This document shows positions 24,617 to 32,587 of a stretch of 64,000 bases of DNA, one piece after another. The DNA is from Pandoraea capi. Lineage in GTDB: Bacteria; Pseudomonadota; Gammaproteobacteria; Burkholderiales; Burkholderiaceae. Within the stretch, counting starts at the first letter, position 1. The number at the start of each line of letters is the position of its first letter. The stretch is from NCBI RefSeq assembly GCF_902459735.1, contig NZ_CABPRV010000005.1:337083-401082 (forward strand). Reading direction: 5' to 3'. The position numbers and the translations under genes were made by a program. Under the pieces are notes generated by a model that did not search any database, was not told where the DNA came from, and saw only the letters and a program-made list of their open reading frames with translations.

Positions 24617-25231
24617 ATGGGTGACATTTTCGGGCGCCTTTCGCAGCGAATCCTCCTCGGCATTGCGCGTGCGCTTGTGGCCGTCGTGCGCGATTCCGGG
24701 GGAATCCAAATCATGCAGATGAAGCTCAGTGCTTCTGAGGTGCGCGACGGCCTTCCTCGCTTCGCAGAATTCGGCTTCTCCTCGAACCCGCCAGTGGGCT
24801 CAGATGCAGTGGTAGCGTTTCTTGGCGGCGACCGATCGAAAGGGATCGTCATTGGAACGTGCCACCAGCCATCTCGCCCGCAGAATTTGAGCCCCGGCGA
24901 AACGATTCTCCACAGCCAGGACGGGAAATCGGTGTACCTAACGGCCACCGACGGGATCGTCGTGGAAGCGAAAGGTCAGCCGGTTGTCGTAAACGACGCG
25001 TCGGACGTGACGTGGAACTGCTCCGGAAAATTCACTCTGGTGGCGCCGGGTGGTGTCGAGATTGATGCGCCGTTGGTCAAGTCGAGCGGACATATGCAGG
25101 ACAACTTCGGCAGTAACCCGCATACGCTGGCGGACATGCGCCAAATCTCAAATACGCACACCCATCCGGTGAAGAATGTGCAGGGTGGAAGCTCGACGGT
25201 TACAAGTGACCAGCCGAGCCAGCAGCAATAA
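24617..25231 (+). CDS. Baseplate spike/assembly protein, Mu gp45-like
   Basis: The protein has 204 residues. The N-terminal part (FGRLSQRILLGIARALVAVV, EVRDGLPRFAEFGFSSNPPV, SDAVVAFLGGDRSKGIVIGT) is the gp45/gpV OB-fold region. A beta-helix-like stretch follows, and the end has THTHPVKN, an HxH motif that in such spikes coordinates iron at the tip. It pierces the outer membrane on sheath contraction. Confidence 0.87.
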   Translation: MGDIFGRLSQRILLGIARALVAVVRDSGGIQIMQMKLSASEVRDGLPRFAEFGFSSNPPVGSDAVVAFLGGDRSKGIVIGTCHQPSRPQNLSPGETILHSQDGKSVYLTATDGIVVEAKGQPVVVNDASDVTWNCSGKFTLVAPGGVEIDAPLVKSSGHMQDNFGSNPHTLADMRQISNTHTHPVKNVQGGSSTVTSDQPSQQQ

Positions 25232-25251
25232 TCGTCTCGTGTTTCCTTCTT

Positions 25252-25281
25252 CAGGCCTCCCCAGTGGAGGCCTTTTTGTTT
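25252..25281 (+). terminator. Rho-independent terminator between spike and gp46 genes
   Basis: AGGCCTCC, loop CCAGT, GGAGGCCT is followed by TTTTGTTT. Its T tract ends about 8 bases before the next start codon. Confidence 0.85.
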
Positions 25282-25288
25282 GGTGCGA

Positions 25289-25732
25289 ATGGATACCTCA
25301 ACCGTATGGGACTCCGCTGCGAACCGAGGTGATTGGGTTCTCGATGGAGCGTCGCTGGAGACTGGCAATGATGTCACCACCGCATTGCTGATCAGTCTGT
25401 TCACGGATCGCATGGCCGACATCGACGACATCATTCCCGACGGCACGACGGATCCGCGCGGGTGGTGGGGTGATGACGCAAATGCAGGTTCGATCGGTTC
25501 TCGGCTGTGGCTGTTGTTCCGTGAAAAGCAGACGAAGGAAACTTTGCAGCGCGCCTATGACTACATCGTCGAAGCCATCCAGTGGATGATCGACGACAAG
25601 GTCGTGGCGCGCTTCGATATCAACGTGTCTTGGATTGCTCGTGGGCAGATGGGCGCCCAAATCACGGCATACAAGCAGGACGGAGCAATTGTGCCCAACA
25701 CTTTCACGTGGGCCTGGCAGGGGAATGACTGA
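25289..25732 (+). CDS. Baseplate protein, Mu gp46-like (GP46)
   Basis: The protein has 147 residues: RGDWVLDGASLETGNDVTTA, LLISLFTDRMADIDDIIPDG, DPRGWWGDDANAGSIGSRLW and EAIQWMIDDKVVARFDINVS. This is the GP46 signature. A GTG three codons earlier at 25280 is an alternative start, but it falls in the terminator tract. It is a wedge component of the baseplate and is coupled to the J-like gene by a one-base overlap. Confidence 0.88.
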   Translation: MDTSTVWDSAANRGDWVLDGASLETGNDVTTALLISLFTDRMADIDDIIPDGTTDPRGWWGDDANAGSIGSRLWLLFREKQTKETLQRAYDYIVEAIQWMIDDKVVARFDINVSWIARGQMGAQITAYKQDGAIVPNTFTWAWQGND

Positions 25733-26844
25733 TGCCGTATCAACGACCAACGCTGACCGATCTAGAGAATCAGGTTGCGTCCGACATTGCCTCGAATGTG
25801 CCGGGCTCGAACCCACTGCTACGGTTCGCAAACCTCAAGATCACTGGAAGGGTGCAGGCCGGCCTGGCTCACCTCCATTACGGATATGTGGACTACATCG
25901 CGAAGCAGGCAGTTCCCTTTACGTCGACGGGTGAGTATCTCGCCGCCTGGGGGGCGCTACGAAATACCTTCCAGAAGCCTGCGACCGCTGCATCAGGCAT
26001 CGTGCCGTTTTTAGGGGTGCCTGGAACGATCATTCCGGATGGAACGTCAGGGGCGCGGCAGGATGGTGTCACTTACACCAGTCAGGGGGACGTAACTATC
26101 CAGTCGACCGGTATAGGATCGGTATCGCTTCTCGCAGATGAGGCAGGCGCCGCAGGGAACTGCGACGCAGGTACCGTGATCACGTTGGGGATTGCGATTC
26201 CGGGTGTGCAGAGCAGTGGCACCGCTGCTGCGGCGATTACCGGGGGCGCGGACGCTGAACAGGAAGACGACTTTAGCGAAAGAGTGATGGGTGCCTACCA
26301 AGCGACACCGCAAGGGGGTGCCGCTGGCGATTACTCGACGTGGGCGCTTGATGTGCCTGGCGTGACGCGAGCGTGGGTAACTCGTAACGGATTTGGCGCG
26401 GGCACCGTCGTCATTTACGTGATGTTTGACGACGCGCAAGCGTCTCATGGTGGCTTTCCGCAAGGGACGGACGGCGTAGCGGCCGGCGAGGGATCCAGAG
26501 GAGTCGTGGCGACGGGCGATCAGCTTGCCGTAGCGAATGCGATTTATCCGTTACAGCCGGTGACTGCCCTGGTCTATGTGTGCTCGCCGATCGCGAACGC
26601 CATAAATTTCACGATAACGGGCTTGTTGACTGCATCGGCTGCTACGAAGACCGCTGTTTCAAACGCGATCGTCGGTGTCTTTCGGGGCAATGGGATGCCC
26701 GGAGGCACTATCGATATGTCGGACATCAATTCGGCCATTGGAGCGATTCCCGGAACGAGCGGATTCGTCATCACCAGTCCTGCGGGAAATATCGTGAACT
26801 CGACGGGGCAACTTCCGACACTCGGCACCGTTACCTATCTGTAA
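25732..26844 (+). CDS. Baseplate J-like protein, Mu gp47
   Basis: The protein has 370 residues. It has RPTLTDLENQVASDIASNVP, ADAEQEDDFSERVMGAYQAT, GDYSTWALDVPGVTRAWVTR and GTVVIYVMFDDA, the standard order of J-like baseplate proteins. It forms the wedge that links spike complex and fibres. Length is normal. Confidence 0.92.
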   Translation: MPYQRPTLTDLENQVASDIASNVPGSNPLLRFANLKITGRVQAGLAHLHYGYVDYIAKQAVPFTSTGEYLAAWGALRNTFQKPATAASGIVPFLGVPGTIIPDGTSGARQDGVTYTSQGDVTIQSTGIGSVSLLADEAGAAGNCDAGTVITLGIAIPGVQSSGTAAAAITGGADAEQEDDFSERVMGAYQATPQGGAAGDYSTWALDVPGVTRAWVTRNGFGAGTVVIYVMFDDAQASHGGFPQGTDGVAAGEGSRGVVATGDQLAVANAIYPLQPVTALVYVCSPIANAINFTITGLLTASAATKTAVSNAIVGVFRGNGMPGGTIDMSDINSAIGAIPGTSGFVITSPAGNIVNSTGQLPTLGTVTYL

Positions 26845-26854
26845 AGGAGTTGCG

Positions 26855-27451
26855 ATGGCAGTCCCGTCACTGACGACTGACGATTTTCTTCGGGCGTTTC
26901 AGGGGCTTCTTCCGCGAGGGGCGGTGTGGCCGCGAGACCCTGATGCTTTACAAACGCGGGTTTTTCGAGGGATGTGTGGTGTCTACGCACAGAACACCGC
27001 TCGTGCAAATAACCTTCTGATCGATGCCTTTCCAGGGACCACGTTCGAACTCTTGCCAGAGTGGGAGGCAACGCTGGGGCTGCCAGACACGTGCGCCGGC
27101 GCGTCTCCGACCGTCGAAGCACGACGTGCGCAGGTGGTCGCGCGGCTGGCTGCTGTTGGAGGACAGTCCGTTGCCTACTTTACCCAGTTGGCCGCGAATC
27201 TTGGCTATGCGATCACGATCGACCAATTCGCGCCGTTTCGCTTTGGTCAGTCAACGTTCGGGTCCCAGTTCGGACGGGATGACTGGCTCTTCGCATGGCG
27301 CGTCAATGCGCCATCGTATTCGATTCGATATTTCTCTTTCGGCGTAAGCAGCTTCGGCGAGCCATTTGCGTCATGGGGAAACAACGTACTTCAGTGCGAG
27401 ATTCTGGCGTACGCGCCGGCTCACACAATCCCGCTGTTCAACTATTCCTGA
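26855..27451 (+). CDS. Tail protein, Mu gp48 / YmfQ family
   Basis: The protein has 198 residues. The pattern FLRAFQGLLPRGAVWPRDPD, TTFELLPEWEATLGLPDTCA, ARRAQVVARLAAVGGQSVAY is that of the gp48/YmfQ family (DUF2313), which connects the baseplate wedge to tail fibres. AAAGGAG precedes the ATG at 26855. Confidence 0.88.
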   Translation: MAVPSLTTDDFLRAFQGLLPRGAVWPRDPDALQTRVFRGMCGVYAQNTARANNLLIDAFPGTTFELLPEWEATLGLPDTCAGASPTVEARRAQVVARLAAVGGQSVAYFTQLAANLGYAITIDQFAPFRFGQSTFGSQFGRDDWLFAWRVNAPSYSIRYFSFGVSSFGEPFASWGNNVLQCEILAYAPAHTIPLFNYS

Positions 27452-27461
27452 AGCAAATCCC

Positions 27462-28436
27462 ATGGACCGATTGATTGCACCGAATACCGTTCCGACCGGT
27501 AGCGGCGATGCTGCGCCAGCCACTGGTACGCCGGGGCAAGCCACCGACGGAAATCCGGCCACGAACGTACCTGCAACGCGTTTTCCGTCATACGCGTTTA
27601 ACGCCATCCAAGAGGAACTGGTCGCCGCAATTCTTGCGGGCGGCCTTACTCTCGATCGTACGAACAATGGGCAGTTGGCCGCTGCCATCAAGGCTATCGC
27701 GCAAAAGCAGATATCCGGCGTAGTTGGCGTCGCTCGAAACTTGTTGATTTTGGTGCCTACGGCGGCGACGTCTACTACGGTCACCGCTGACGAAGTCATC
27801 ACCGAAACTGCACTCGGTGGCCTTCGGTATTGCGTCAAGAGCCTGAATGCTGCGCTGGACCTGACAAAGACAGGTATTGGTGGAATGGACACCGGTGCCG
27901 CGCCTGCCAATGGCGCAATCGCCGTGTATGCGGCGACCAATCCGTCGACGGGGGCATCCGGCGTCTTCGCGGTCAATGCAACTAGCGTGCTCGCACCCGA
28001 GGTATATGGTGGCGCGAATGCGCCGGCAGGCTATACGTCGACTGCGCTGGTGTCGATCCTTCGCACGAATGCCTCGGGCCAGATCATTCCGTGTCTTGCG
28101 CGATATCGGAGTGTCTCGATTGCGGCGATTTCACTCGCGACGTTCACTACGATCCCAGCGAGCCCGACAGCGCTTCCCATCTCAAACGTCAGCCCTAACG
28201 TGAAATCGCTGTCTGTCGCTTCGCAGACGAGCACGGGGGCGAACTCGGCCGCGAATTTTACGCTGAGCGCGAGTGCCGGTGGTATTGGCGGCGCGTCGTA
28301 CTTTGCGCCGATCGCCAATTCACTGAACCCGGACACGAAGCCGGTGCCGTTGCAAAGCAGCGCGTCTATCTACTATTCCGGCACCGTGACCGGCTCGATC
28401 TCGTGCGGCCTCACCTACACCGGTTATACCTTCTGA
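27462..28436 (+). CDS. Tail fibre protein
   Basis: The protein has 324 residues from the ATG at 27462. The N-terminus (RLIAPNTVPTGSGDAAPATG, RFPSYAFNAIQEELVAAILA, LDRTNNGQLAAAIKAIAQKQ) is the conserved attachment part of Burkholderia phage fibres. The remainder is alanine-, threonine- and serine-rich and beta-structured, and should vary between phages as it binds the receptor. The short gene that follows may help its assembly. Confidence 0.78.
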   Translation: MDRLIAPNTVPTGSGDAAPATGTPGQATDGNPATNVPATRFPSYAFNAIQEELVAAILAGGLTLDRTNNGQLAAAIKAIAQKQISGVVGVARNLLILVPTAATSTTVTADEVITETALGGLRYCVKSLNAALDLTKTGIGGMDTGAAPANGAIAVYAATNPSTGASGVFAVNATSVLAPEVYGGANAPAGYTSTALVSILRTNASGQIIPCLARYRSVSIAAISLATFTTIPASPTALPISNVSPNVKSLSVASQTSTGANSAANFTLSASAGGIGGASYFAPIANSLNPDTKPVPLQSSASIYYSGTVTGSISCGLTYTGYTF

Positions 28437-28443
28437 GGTCCAT

Positions 28444-28641
28444 ATGATCACGACCATCTGGATGGAATTTTCCGACTCGGAAATGCAGCACGCTATCGCT
28501 TGCTGTGGTGAGCCGCTGCCGCCTGATTTATACGAAGAGCGGCACTTCGCGTCGATGCCGTCGGACGATCCGCGCTACGACGCCTGGTTCAACATGCTGC
28601 CCGAGCCGCTGCGCGTTGGCATGGTCGTCCCGGGGGAGTAA
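28444..28641 (+). CDS. Hypothetical small protein after the tail fibre
   Basis: The protein has 65 residues, acidic and methionine-rich (MITTIWMEFSDSEMQHAIAC, then FASMPSDDPRYDAWFNMLPE). It starts 8 bases after the fibre stop with GAGG upstream. Position suggests a fibre-assembly helper or a small accessory protein; I recognise no family. Confidence 0.6.
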   Translation: MITTIWMEFSDSEMQHAIACCGEPLPPDLYEERHFASMPSDDPRYDAWFNMLPEPLRVGMVVPGE

Positions 28642-28644
28642 CCG

Positions 28645-29130
28645 ATGCCGAGAATCTCGTTCATTCAAGCGGGAAGTGTGCCGAATCTGTTGGCCGCTCT
28701 GGACATGATCGCGTGGTCCGAATTTACCTCTCGCATTTCTGCGTCGGACGATGGCTACAACGTCATCGTGGGCGGCGGGTTGTTTCAGGGATATGCCGAT
28801 CACCCGAGGCAATCGGTATGGATCAAGCGCTTCAATGTCTGGTCGACAGCGGCGGGCCGGTATCAGGTGCTCTCGCGATACTACGACGCCTATAAGGCAC
28901 AGCTTGCGCTGCCCGACTTCTCGCCCATCAGTCAGGACCGCATCGCAATCCAGCAGATCAAGGAGCGTGGCGCGCTTGCCGACATCGGGGCAGGGCGAAT
29001 TCAATCGGCAATTTCGAAATGCCGAAACATCTGGGCGAGCCTGCCCAACGCTGGCTACGGCCAACACGAAAACACACTCGACCAGTTGCTCGATGCCTAT
29101 CGGCGTGCGGGTGGCGTCATTGCTTCGTAA
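28645..29130 (+). CDS. Endolysin, lambda R-like lytic transglycosylase
   Basis: The protein has 161 residues and closely resembles lambda R along its length: LLAALDMIAWSEFT with the catalytic Glu, DGYNVIVGGGLFQGYADHPR, STAAGRYQVLSRYYDAYKAQ, DRIAIQQIKERGALADIGAG and IWASLPNAGYGQ. It lacks a signal peptide, so it needs a holin to reach the peptidoglycan. It cleaves the MurNAc-GlcNAc bond to form 1,6-anhydro ends. It precedes the holin, the reverse of the lambda order. Confidence 0.92.
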   Translation: MPRISFIQAGSVPNLLAALDMIAWSEFTSRISASDDGYNVIVGGGLFQGYADHPRQSVWIKRFNVWSTAAGRYQVLSRYYDAYKAQLALPDFSPISQDRIAIQQIKERGALADIGAGRIQSAISKCRNIWASLPNAGYGQHENTLDQLLDAYRRAGGVIAS

Positions 29131-29144
29131 CCGGGGAACGATCG

Positions 29145-29438
29145 ATGGAAGACCACAAGACAGCCTGGACGATTCTGGGCCTGTTGGTGTTAGGGGCTGC
29201 TATGGGACTCGGGAAACTTCTCGTCAGCGACGAGGTATTGACGTGGCGGCTGGTCATCGGCCGCGCGATCTTGGGGGCCGGTGCATCGATGATCGCCGGA
29301 GTAGCGCTTATCCAGATCCCGGACATTCCGCCGCTCGCGCTGCTGGGTATCGGCAGCGTGCTCGGCACGGTGGGCGCGCAGTTCATCGAACTTCAGTTGA
29401 AGCGTCGCGCGGGCCTGTTCCGCGGCGACCGGGGGTAA
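29145..29438 (+). CDS. Holin
   Basis: The protein has 97 residues from the ATG at 29145. Three hydrophobic stretches are visible: about 8-25 (TAWTILGLLVLGAAMGLG), 37-57 (LVIGRAILGAGASMIAGVAL) and 61-80 (PPLALLGIGSVLGTVGAQFI), followed by a basic tail (LKRRAGLFRGDRG). This is the layout of class I-type phage holins of the LydA-like group. It should open the membrane for the endolysin. Confidence 0.82.
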   Translation: MEDHKTAWTILGLLVLGAAMGLGKLLVSDEVLTWRLVIGRAILGAGASMIAGVALIQIPDIPPLALLGIGSVLGTVGAQFIELQLKRRAGLFRGDRG

Positions 29439-29441
29439 GCG

Positions 29442-29954
29442 ATGTCGGTCACCGATACCCATGAAGAGAAAGAAACGCTCGCCATCGACGTGCTGTTGCC
29501 GGGGCACGATCCACGCACGACAACGCCGTTGTTCACGCACACCCGTCTTACGCTCATCGAGCGCGAGGGTGGCCGGTGTTTCGTGTGCGGCGGCACCGAG
29601 CAGGATACGGGCCATCCGCTTGAGGCCCATCACCATCCGATCGAGCGCTGCACCGCCAACATGATCGACTGGCCGCGCCTGGCCGAGGACTGCCGCGCGG
29701 GAATCTGGGGCGAGCATGCTCGGGCCTTCGACTGGGACGGATTCCTCGCGGTAACGCCGCTCGACCCGTACCGGTTCGTCGACGACATGACCGTCAACGG
29801 GATGCTGCTGTGCAAAGAGCATCACGTCGGCAAGGGGGAGGGCATCCATATGCTGCCGCTTCCTTTGCTGATCGCTCAGAAATACGCCGTCGAGGGCTAT
29901 CAGTTTACCCCCACGGAAATCATCCACCACCACGAGAAGGACGAATCAGCATGA
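29442..29954 (+). CDS. HNH-like endonuclease domain protein
   Basis: The protein has 170 residues. It has CFVCGG, then LEAHHHPIERC and MLLCKEHHVGKGEGIHMLPL, giving two Cys pairs and the HH-N/H arrangement of an HNH zinc finger. Similar proteins sit in lysis regions of Burkholderia prophages. HNH nucleases often assist terminase, but here the terminase genes are 22 kb away, so its role is uncertain. It ends by overlapping the next gene. Confidence 0.68.
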   Translation: MSVTDTHEEKETLAIDVLLPGHDPRTTTPLFTHTRLTLIEREGGRCFVCGGTEQDTGHPLEAHHHPIERCTANMIDWPRLAEDCRAGIWGEHARAFDWDGFLAVTPLDPYRFVDDMTVNGMLLCKEHHVGKGEGIHMLPLPLLIAQKYAVEGYQFTPTEIIHHHEKDESA

Positions 29955-30175
29955 GCCAGACATCCAGCGTCGTTACCGGCGGCATCACGATCAGCGCCGC
30001 AACCCTTCAGCCCGCGGTGAGCTGGCTGCTCAGTCAGACGTTCCATACACCGGTGCCGGATACCGTGTCGGCACTCGTCACCGGCCTCGTTGCCGCCGCT
30101 GTGCATGTCGCGCTGAATGAGCTTTCGCGACGTTACGGTTCGGCCAGCACGCCGCCGATGGGCGCCGCGCAGTGA
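29951..30175 (+). CDS. Small membrane protein of the lysis region
   Basis: The protein has 74 residues, with a hydrophobic helix at about 38-56 (VSALVTGLVAAAVHVALNEL) and a weaker one near 10-30. It overlaps both neighbours by four bases. It may be a second holin, an antiholin or an inner-membrane spanin partner for the lipoprotein that follows; none of these is shown by sequence. Confidence 0.6.
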   Translation: MSQTSSVVTGGITISAATLQPAVSWLLSQTFHTPVPDTVSALVTGLVAAAVHVALNELSRRYGSASTPPMGAAQ

Positions 30176-30486
30176 TTCGCGTCGCGCTCGGGTGCGCCGT
30201 CAGCGTCTCATTGGTCGCGTGTGCGGGTAACGCGCGCTACGAAATACGGCCGTTCTACGACTCAGCCGGCCGGCTCGTCTGCTGCCAGGCGTCTGTCTCA
30301 AGCAGCAAGGATGTCGGCGCCGTCACCGTGCGCGTCAGTAACACCGCAGACGGTTTCACCCTCGATTTCGCCGAGACCGGCGTATCGGCCAGCGCGCCGA
30401 TCACCGCCGGCGGTGGCATCGCTTCGAGCATCACCTCGGCAGTAACCAGTGCGGCAGCCGCCGCCGTCAAACTCACCACCCCGTAA
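30172..30486 (+). CDS. Lipoprotein of the lysis region
   Basis: The protein has 104 residues with a GTG start at 30172. The N-terminus (MIRVALGCAVSVSLVACAG) is a lipoprotein signal with lipobox LVAC. The mature part is beta-rich and ends in an alanine-rich helix. Overlap with the preceding membrane-protein gene suggests a functional pair. It is longer than a typical Rz1 and not proline-rich, so spanin function is only a possibility. Confidence 0.65.
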   Translation: MIRVALGCAVSVSLVACAGNARYEIRPFYDSAGRLVCCQASVSSSKDVGAVTVRVSNTADGFTLDFAETGVSASAPITAGGGIASSITSAVTSAAAAAVKLTTP

Positions 30487-30496
30487 GGATTCCACC

Positions 30497-30934
30497 ATGA
30501 AGCGTTTTGCCTTTGTGGCCGCACTCGCGGCCATGCTTTCGCTCGCCCTCGGCGCTTGCTCGACTACCGGTCAGTCGGTCCAGACGCCGGCGCAAGTCGC
30601 CGCGCGCGTATGTCCCCCGGTTCAGATCGCCATCACCTCTCTCGGCCAGATCAACGGCCTGTCGGACGCCGCGCTGCGAGCGCTCGATGATGCGCAACCC
30701 GTTGTGTCGGCGGTGTGCGCGGCCGGCGCAACCGCCGACGCGGTGAATTTGCAGGTACTGGCAACGACTGGCTTGCCCGCGATCATCGCGGTCGTGAAGG
30801 CGTCACCGCTGTCGGCACAAGATCAGGACCGCATCATCATCGGCGTGACGACGGCCCAGATCTTGCTGACGGCCGCGATTGCCGCGTGGCCGGCCGACGT
30901 GCCCACGGCGAACGGCGGGGCGGCGTCGCAATGA
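30497..30934 (+). CDS. Second lipoprotein of the lysis region
   Basis: The protein has 145 residues from the ATG at 30497. Residues 1-21 (MKRFAFVAALAAMLSLALGA) lead to a lipobox LGAC. The mature domain is alanine-rich and helical (QVAARVCPPVQIAITSLGQI, AALRALDDAQPVVSAVCAAG) with two further cysteines. Similar lipoproteins are found in Burkholderia prophage lysis cassettes, but the role is unknown. Confidence 0.7.
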   Translation: MKRFAFVAALAAMLSLALGACSTTGQSVQTPAQVAARVCPPVQIAITSLGQINGLSDAALRALDDAQPVVSAVCAAGATADAVNLQVLATTGLPAIIAVVKASPLSAQDQDRIIIGVTTAQILLTAAIAAWPADVPTANGGAASQ

Positions 30935-31308
30935 GCCGTTTCCTGTCGAAGCTCGTAATGGAAAACGCCACCGGCTGCGATGACGGCCGGTGGCGTTTGG
31001 CGCGAGCGCTCGTGTATGAGTCGGATGTAGCCGAGCAGACGTTCGTCGTGCCGCGTGGTTTCGTCACCGATCTTGCCTCGGTGCCACGCCTTCCCCTCGT
31101 TTATCTGCTGACGGGCGGCACTTCCAACGAGGCGGCCGTCGTGCATGACTGGCTTTATTCGACGCAGCCGGTATCGCGCGCGATCGCTGACAAAGTGCTG
31201 CGCGAAGCGTCGGCGGTCACATGCGTCCCTGCGTGGCGTCGATGGCTGATGTACTGGGGCGTGCGCCTCGGCGGCGCGAGCCACTGGAACGTGCCACAGC
31301 GGAGTTGA
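30931..31308 (+). CDS. DUF1353 protein
   Basis: The protein has 125 residues. It shows the DUF1353 signature: VPRGFVTDLASVPRLPLVYL, then AAVVHDWLYSTQPVSRAIAD and a C-terminal WRRWLMYWGVRLGGASHW. The HDWLY histidine and aspartate look like a metal or catalytic centre, and the family is often associated with phage tails or lysis genes. Function is not established. It overlaps the lipoprotein stop by four bases. Confidence 0.8.
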   Translation: MSRFLSKLVMENATGCDDGRWRLARALVYESDVAEQTFVVPRGFVTDLASVPRLPLVYLLTGGTSNEAAVVHDWLYSTQPVSRAIADKVLREASAVTCVPAWRRWLMYWGVRLGGASHWNVPQRS

Positions 31309-31358
31309 AGAGTTACCGGCTATTCCTGTATATTCGAAAAAAAAATGGATAAATCGGG

Positions 31359-31745
31359 ATGCTTAATAATCAAAAACAGAAGACTTCAGCGCGAAAGCTG
31401 GCATTTTTTCTGATATCTTCATGCGTAAGCGGACTTGGCTTTGCGCAATCACCGAACGATTCGGCGATCTGTACAGGGATGACCGCTATCGTGGCTACCT
31501 GGCAATGTGGCGAAGCTGCCGACGGTGCAACGTGCACGTTATGGGGCGTTGATGCCGCACGAGCGGGGAAATGGACCGAAAAAGGCCTTTTCGTTATCGA
31601 GGGACCAAAGTCTGTGAAGCAAGTCAGTTACGCTGAGGCATGTAAAAATGGTCGCTGCTCGCGGCCAGTGTATGCCATCTGTTCAACACCCGTCATATCG
31701 GGGAAGCCGACTGCGTTCGACGCTCTTCTACACCCCGGCTCATAA
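31359..31745 (+). CDS. Secreted cysteine-containing protein, prophage cargo
   Basis: The protein has 128 residues. Residues about 12-29 (RKLAFFLISSCVSGLGFAQS) form a signal peptide. The mature part has six cysteines (AICTGM, TWQCGEA, ATCTLWG, EACKNGRC, YAICSTP), suggesting disulfides in the periplasm. Upstream lies an AT-rich patch (31320-31350) that may hold its promoter. It is the last rightward gene before a leftward SOS-linked operon, so it is a likely lysogenic conversion gene of unknown role. Confidence 0.65.
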   Translation: MLNNQKQKTSARKLAFFLISSCVSGLGFAQSPNDSAICTGMTAIVATWQCGEAADGATCTLWGVDAARAGKWTEKGLFVIEGPKSVKQVSYAEACKNGRCSRPVYAICSTPVISGKPTAFDALLHPGS

Positions 31746-31766
31746 GGCGCGCGGCGCCAACACCTA

Positions 31767-31792
31767 GGCGGCCCTCAAATCTGAGGGCGCCG
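31767..31792. other. Hairpin between convergent genes
   Basis: GGCGGCCCTCA, loop AATC, TGAGGGCGCC form a strong stem with one bulged pair, between the rightward gene ending at 31745 and the leftward gene ending at 31808. There is no clear T tract, so it is only a possible terminator. Confidence 0.45.
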
Positions 31793-31807
31793 GCCGATCG
31801 CGAAATC

Positions 31808-32587
31808 TTATCGTCTTACGTCGCGGGCATTTTCTCGTGGCTTCTCCCACCACTCGTCCCAATCCGCACCGTAGCGGATGTCGCTCATCTTTGGTGCCCG
31901 TTTGAGTAAAGCGGGGCCGTCCATCCTCGGGTTCACGGCATGCTTCGTAACCTGTGCCCACTCGAAGGCATTGCCCATCATCGTTCGATTGGCGAGCACA
32001 AATTGTTCGTGCGGTACCAACCCAGGATCGAGCCAGAAACGGGCGTGCTCACCGGGAACGGTGACGGGCACGCGCGGCGCCAATTCGGCCAACATCCCGG
32101 GCGCCGGGGCGAGCAATACGGCGACCTTCTTCACGGTGCAATGCACGACCGGGTCACCGAGCGCCAACAGGAACACCGGCTTTCCGTCGCGCGGACGAAC
32201 GTGCCATGCTTCCTGGTCATCGCCTTTTCCCCGAATGACAGTCCACCCGCACGCACATACCAACCGGCGTCGCGTCAGCCATGCCTCGCTGAAGTAGGGC
32301 TTATCAGGCGCTGTTTCGACCTGCGCGAATGGCTGCGGTCCGAATTGCTTCCCGAGCTCGTTATCCGGAGCGTAGCCCCAATTCGACCAGCCGATTTCCA
32401 CTTTCCCGGATTCTGCTCGATATACGGTCATCAGGCTTTCACCGGGCATGCGGTTGAATCCGGGCCACGTATCACCCTGATAGTCCTTTGTGACACTCCC
32501 CGTCGCGCCCAGCGCTGCCGCGTAATCGGCCCGACTGCGTGCGCAAACGATCCGGATGTCCGGTGCGTCGCCGCTATGCCGTCGCAT
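31808..32587 (-). CDS. SRAP (YedK/HMCES-like) family protein with degenerate active site
   Basis: The protein has 259 residues from the ATG at 32587, which overlaps the preceding gene. It aligns with the SRAP fold: VCARSRADYAAALG for the N-terminal MCGR helix, WGYAP, FAQVETAP where active enzymes have NARVET, RRLVCACGWTVI where they have the GWFEW glutamate, and GKPVFLLALG. The key Cys is internal (about residue 15) with no start codon before it, the Asn is replaced by Phe, and the Glu by Val. It probably cannot crosslink abasic sites but may still bind DNA. It is the second gene of an operon with a LexA box. Confidence 0.7.
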   Translation of the reverse strand: MRRHSGDAPDIRIVCARSRADYAAALGATGSVTKDYQGDTWPGFNRMPGESLMTVYRAESGKVEIGWSNWGYAPDNELGKQFGPQPFAQVETAPDKPYFSEAWLTRRRLVCACGWTVIRGKGDDQEAWHVRPRDGKPVFLLALGDPVVHCTVKKVAVLLAPAPGMLAELAPRVPVTVPGEHARFWLDPGLVPHEQFVLANRTMMGNAFEWAQVTKHAVNPRMDGPALLKRAPKMSDIRYGADWDEWWEKPRENARDVRR

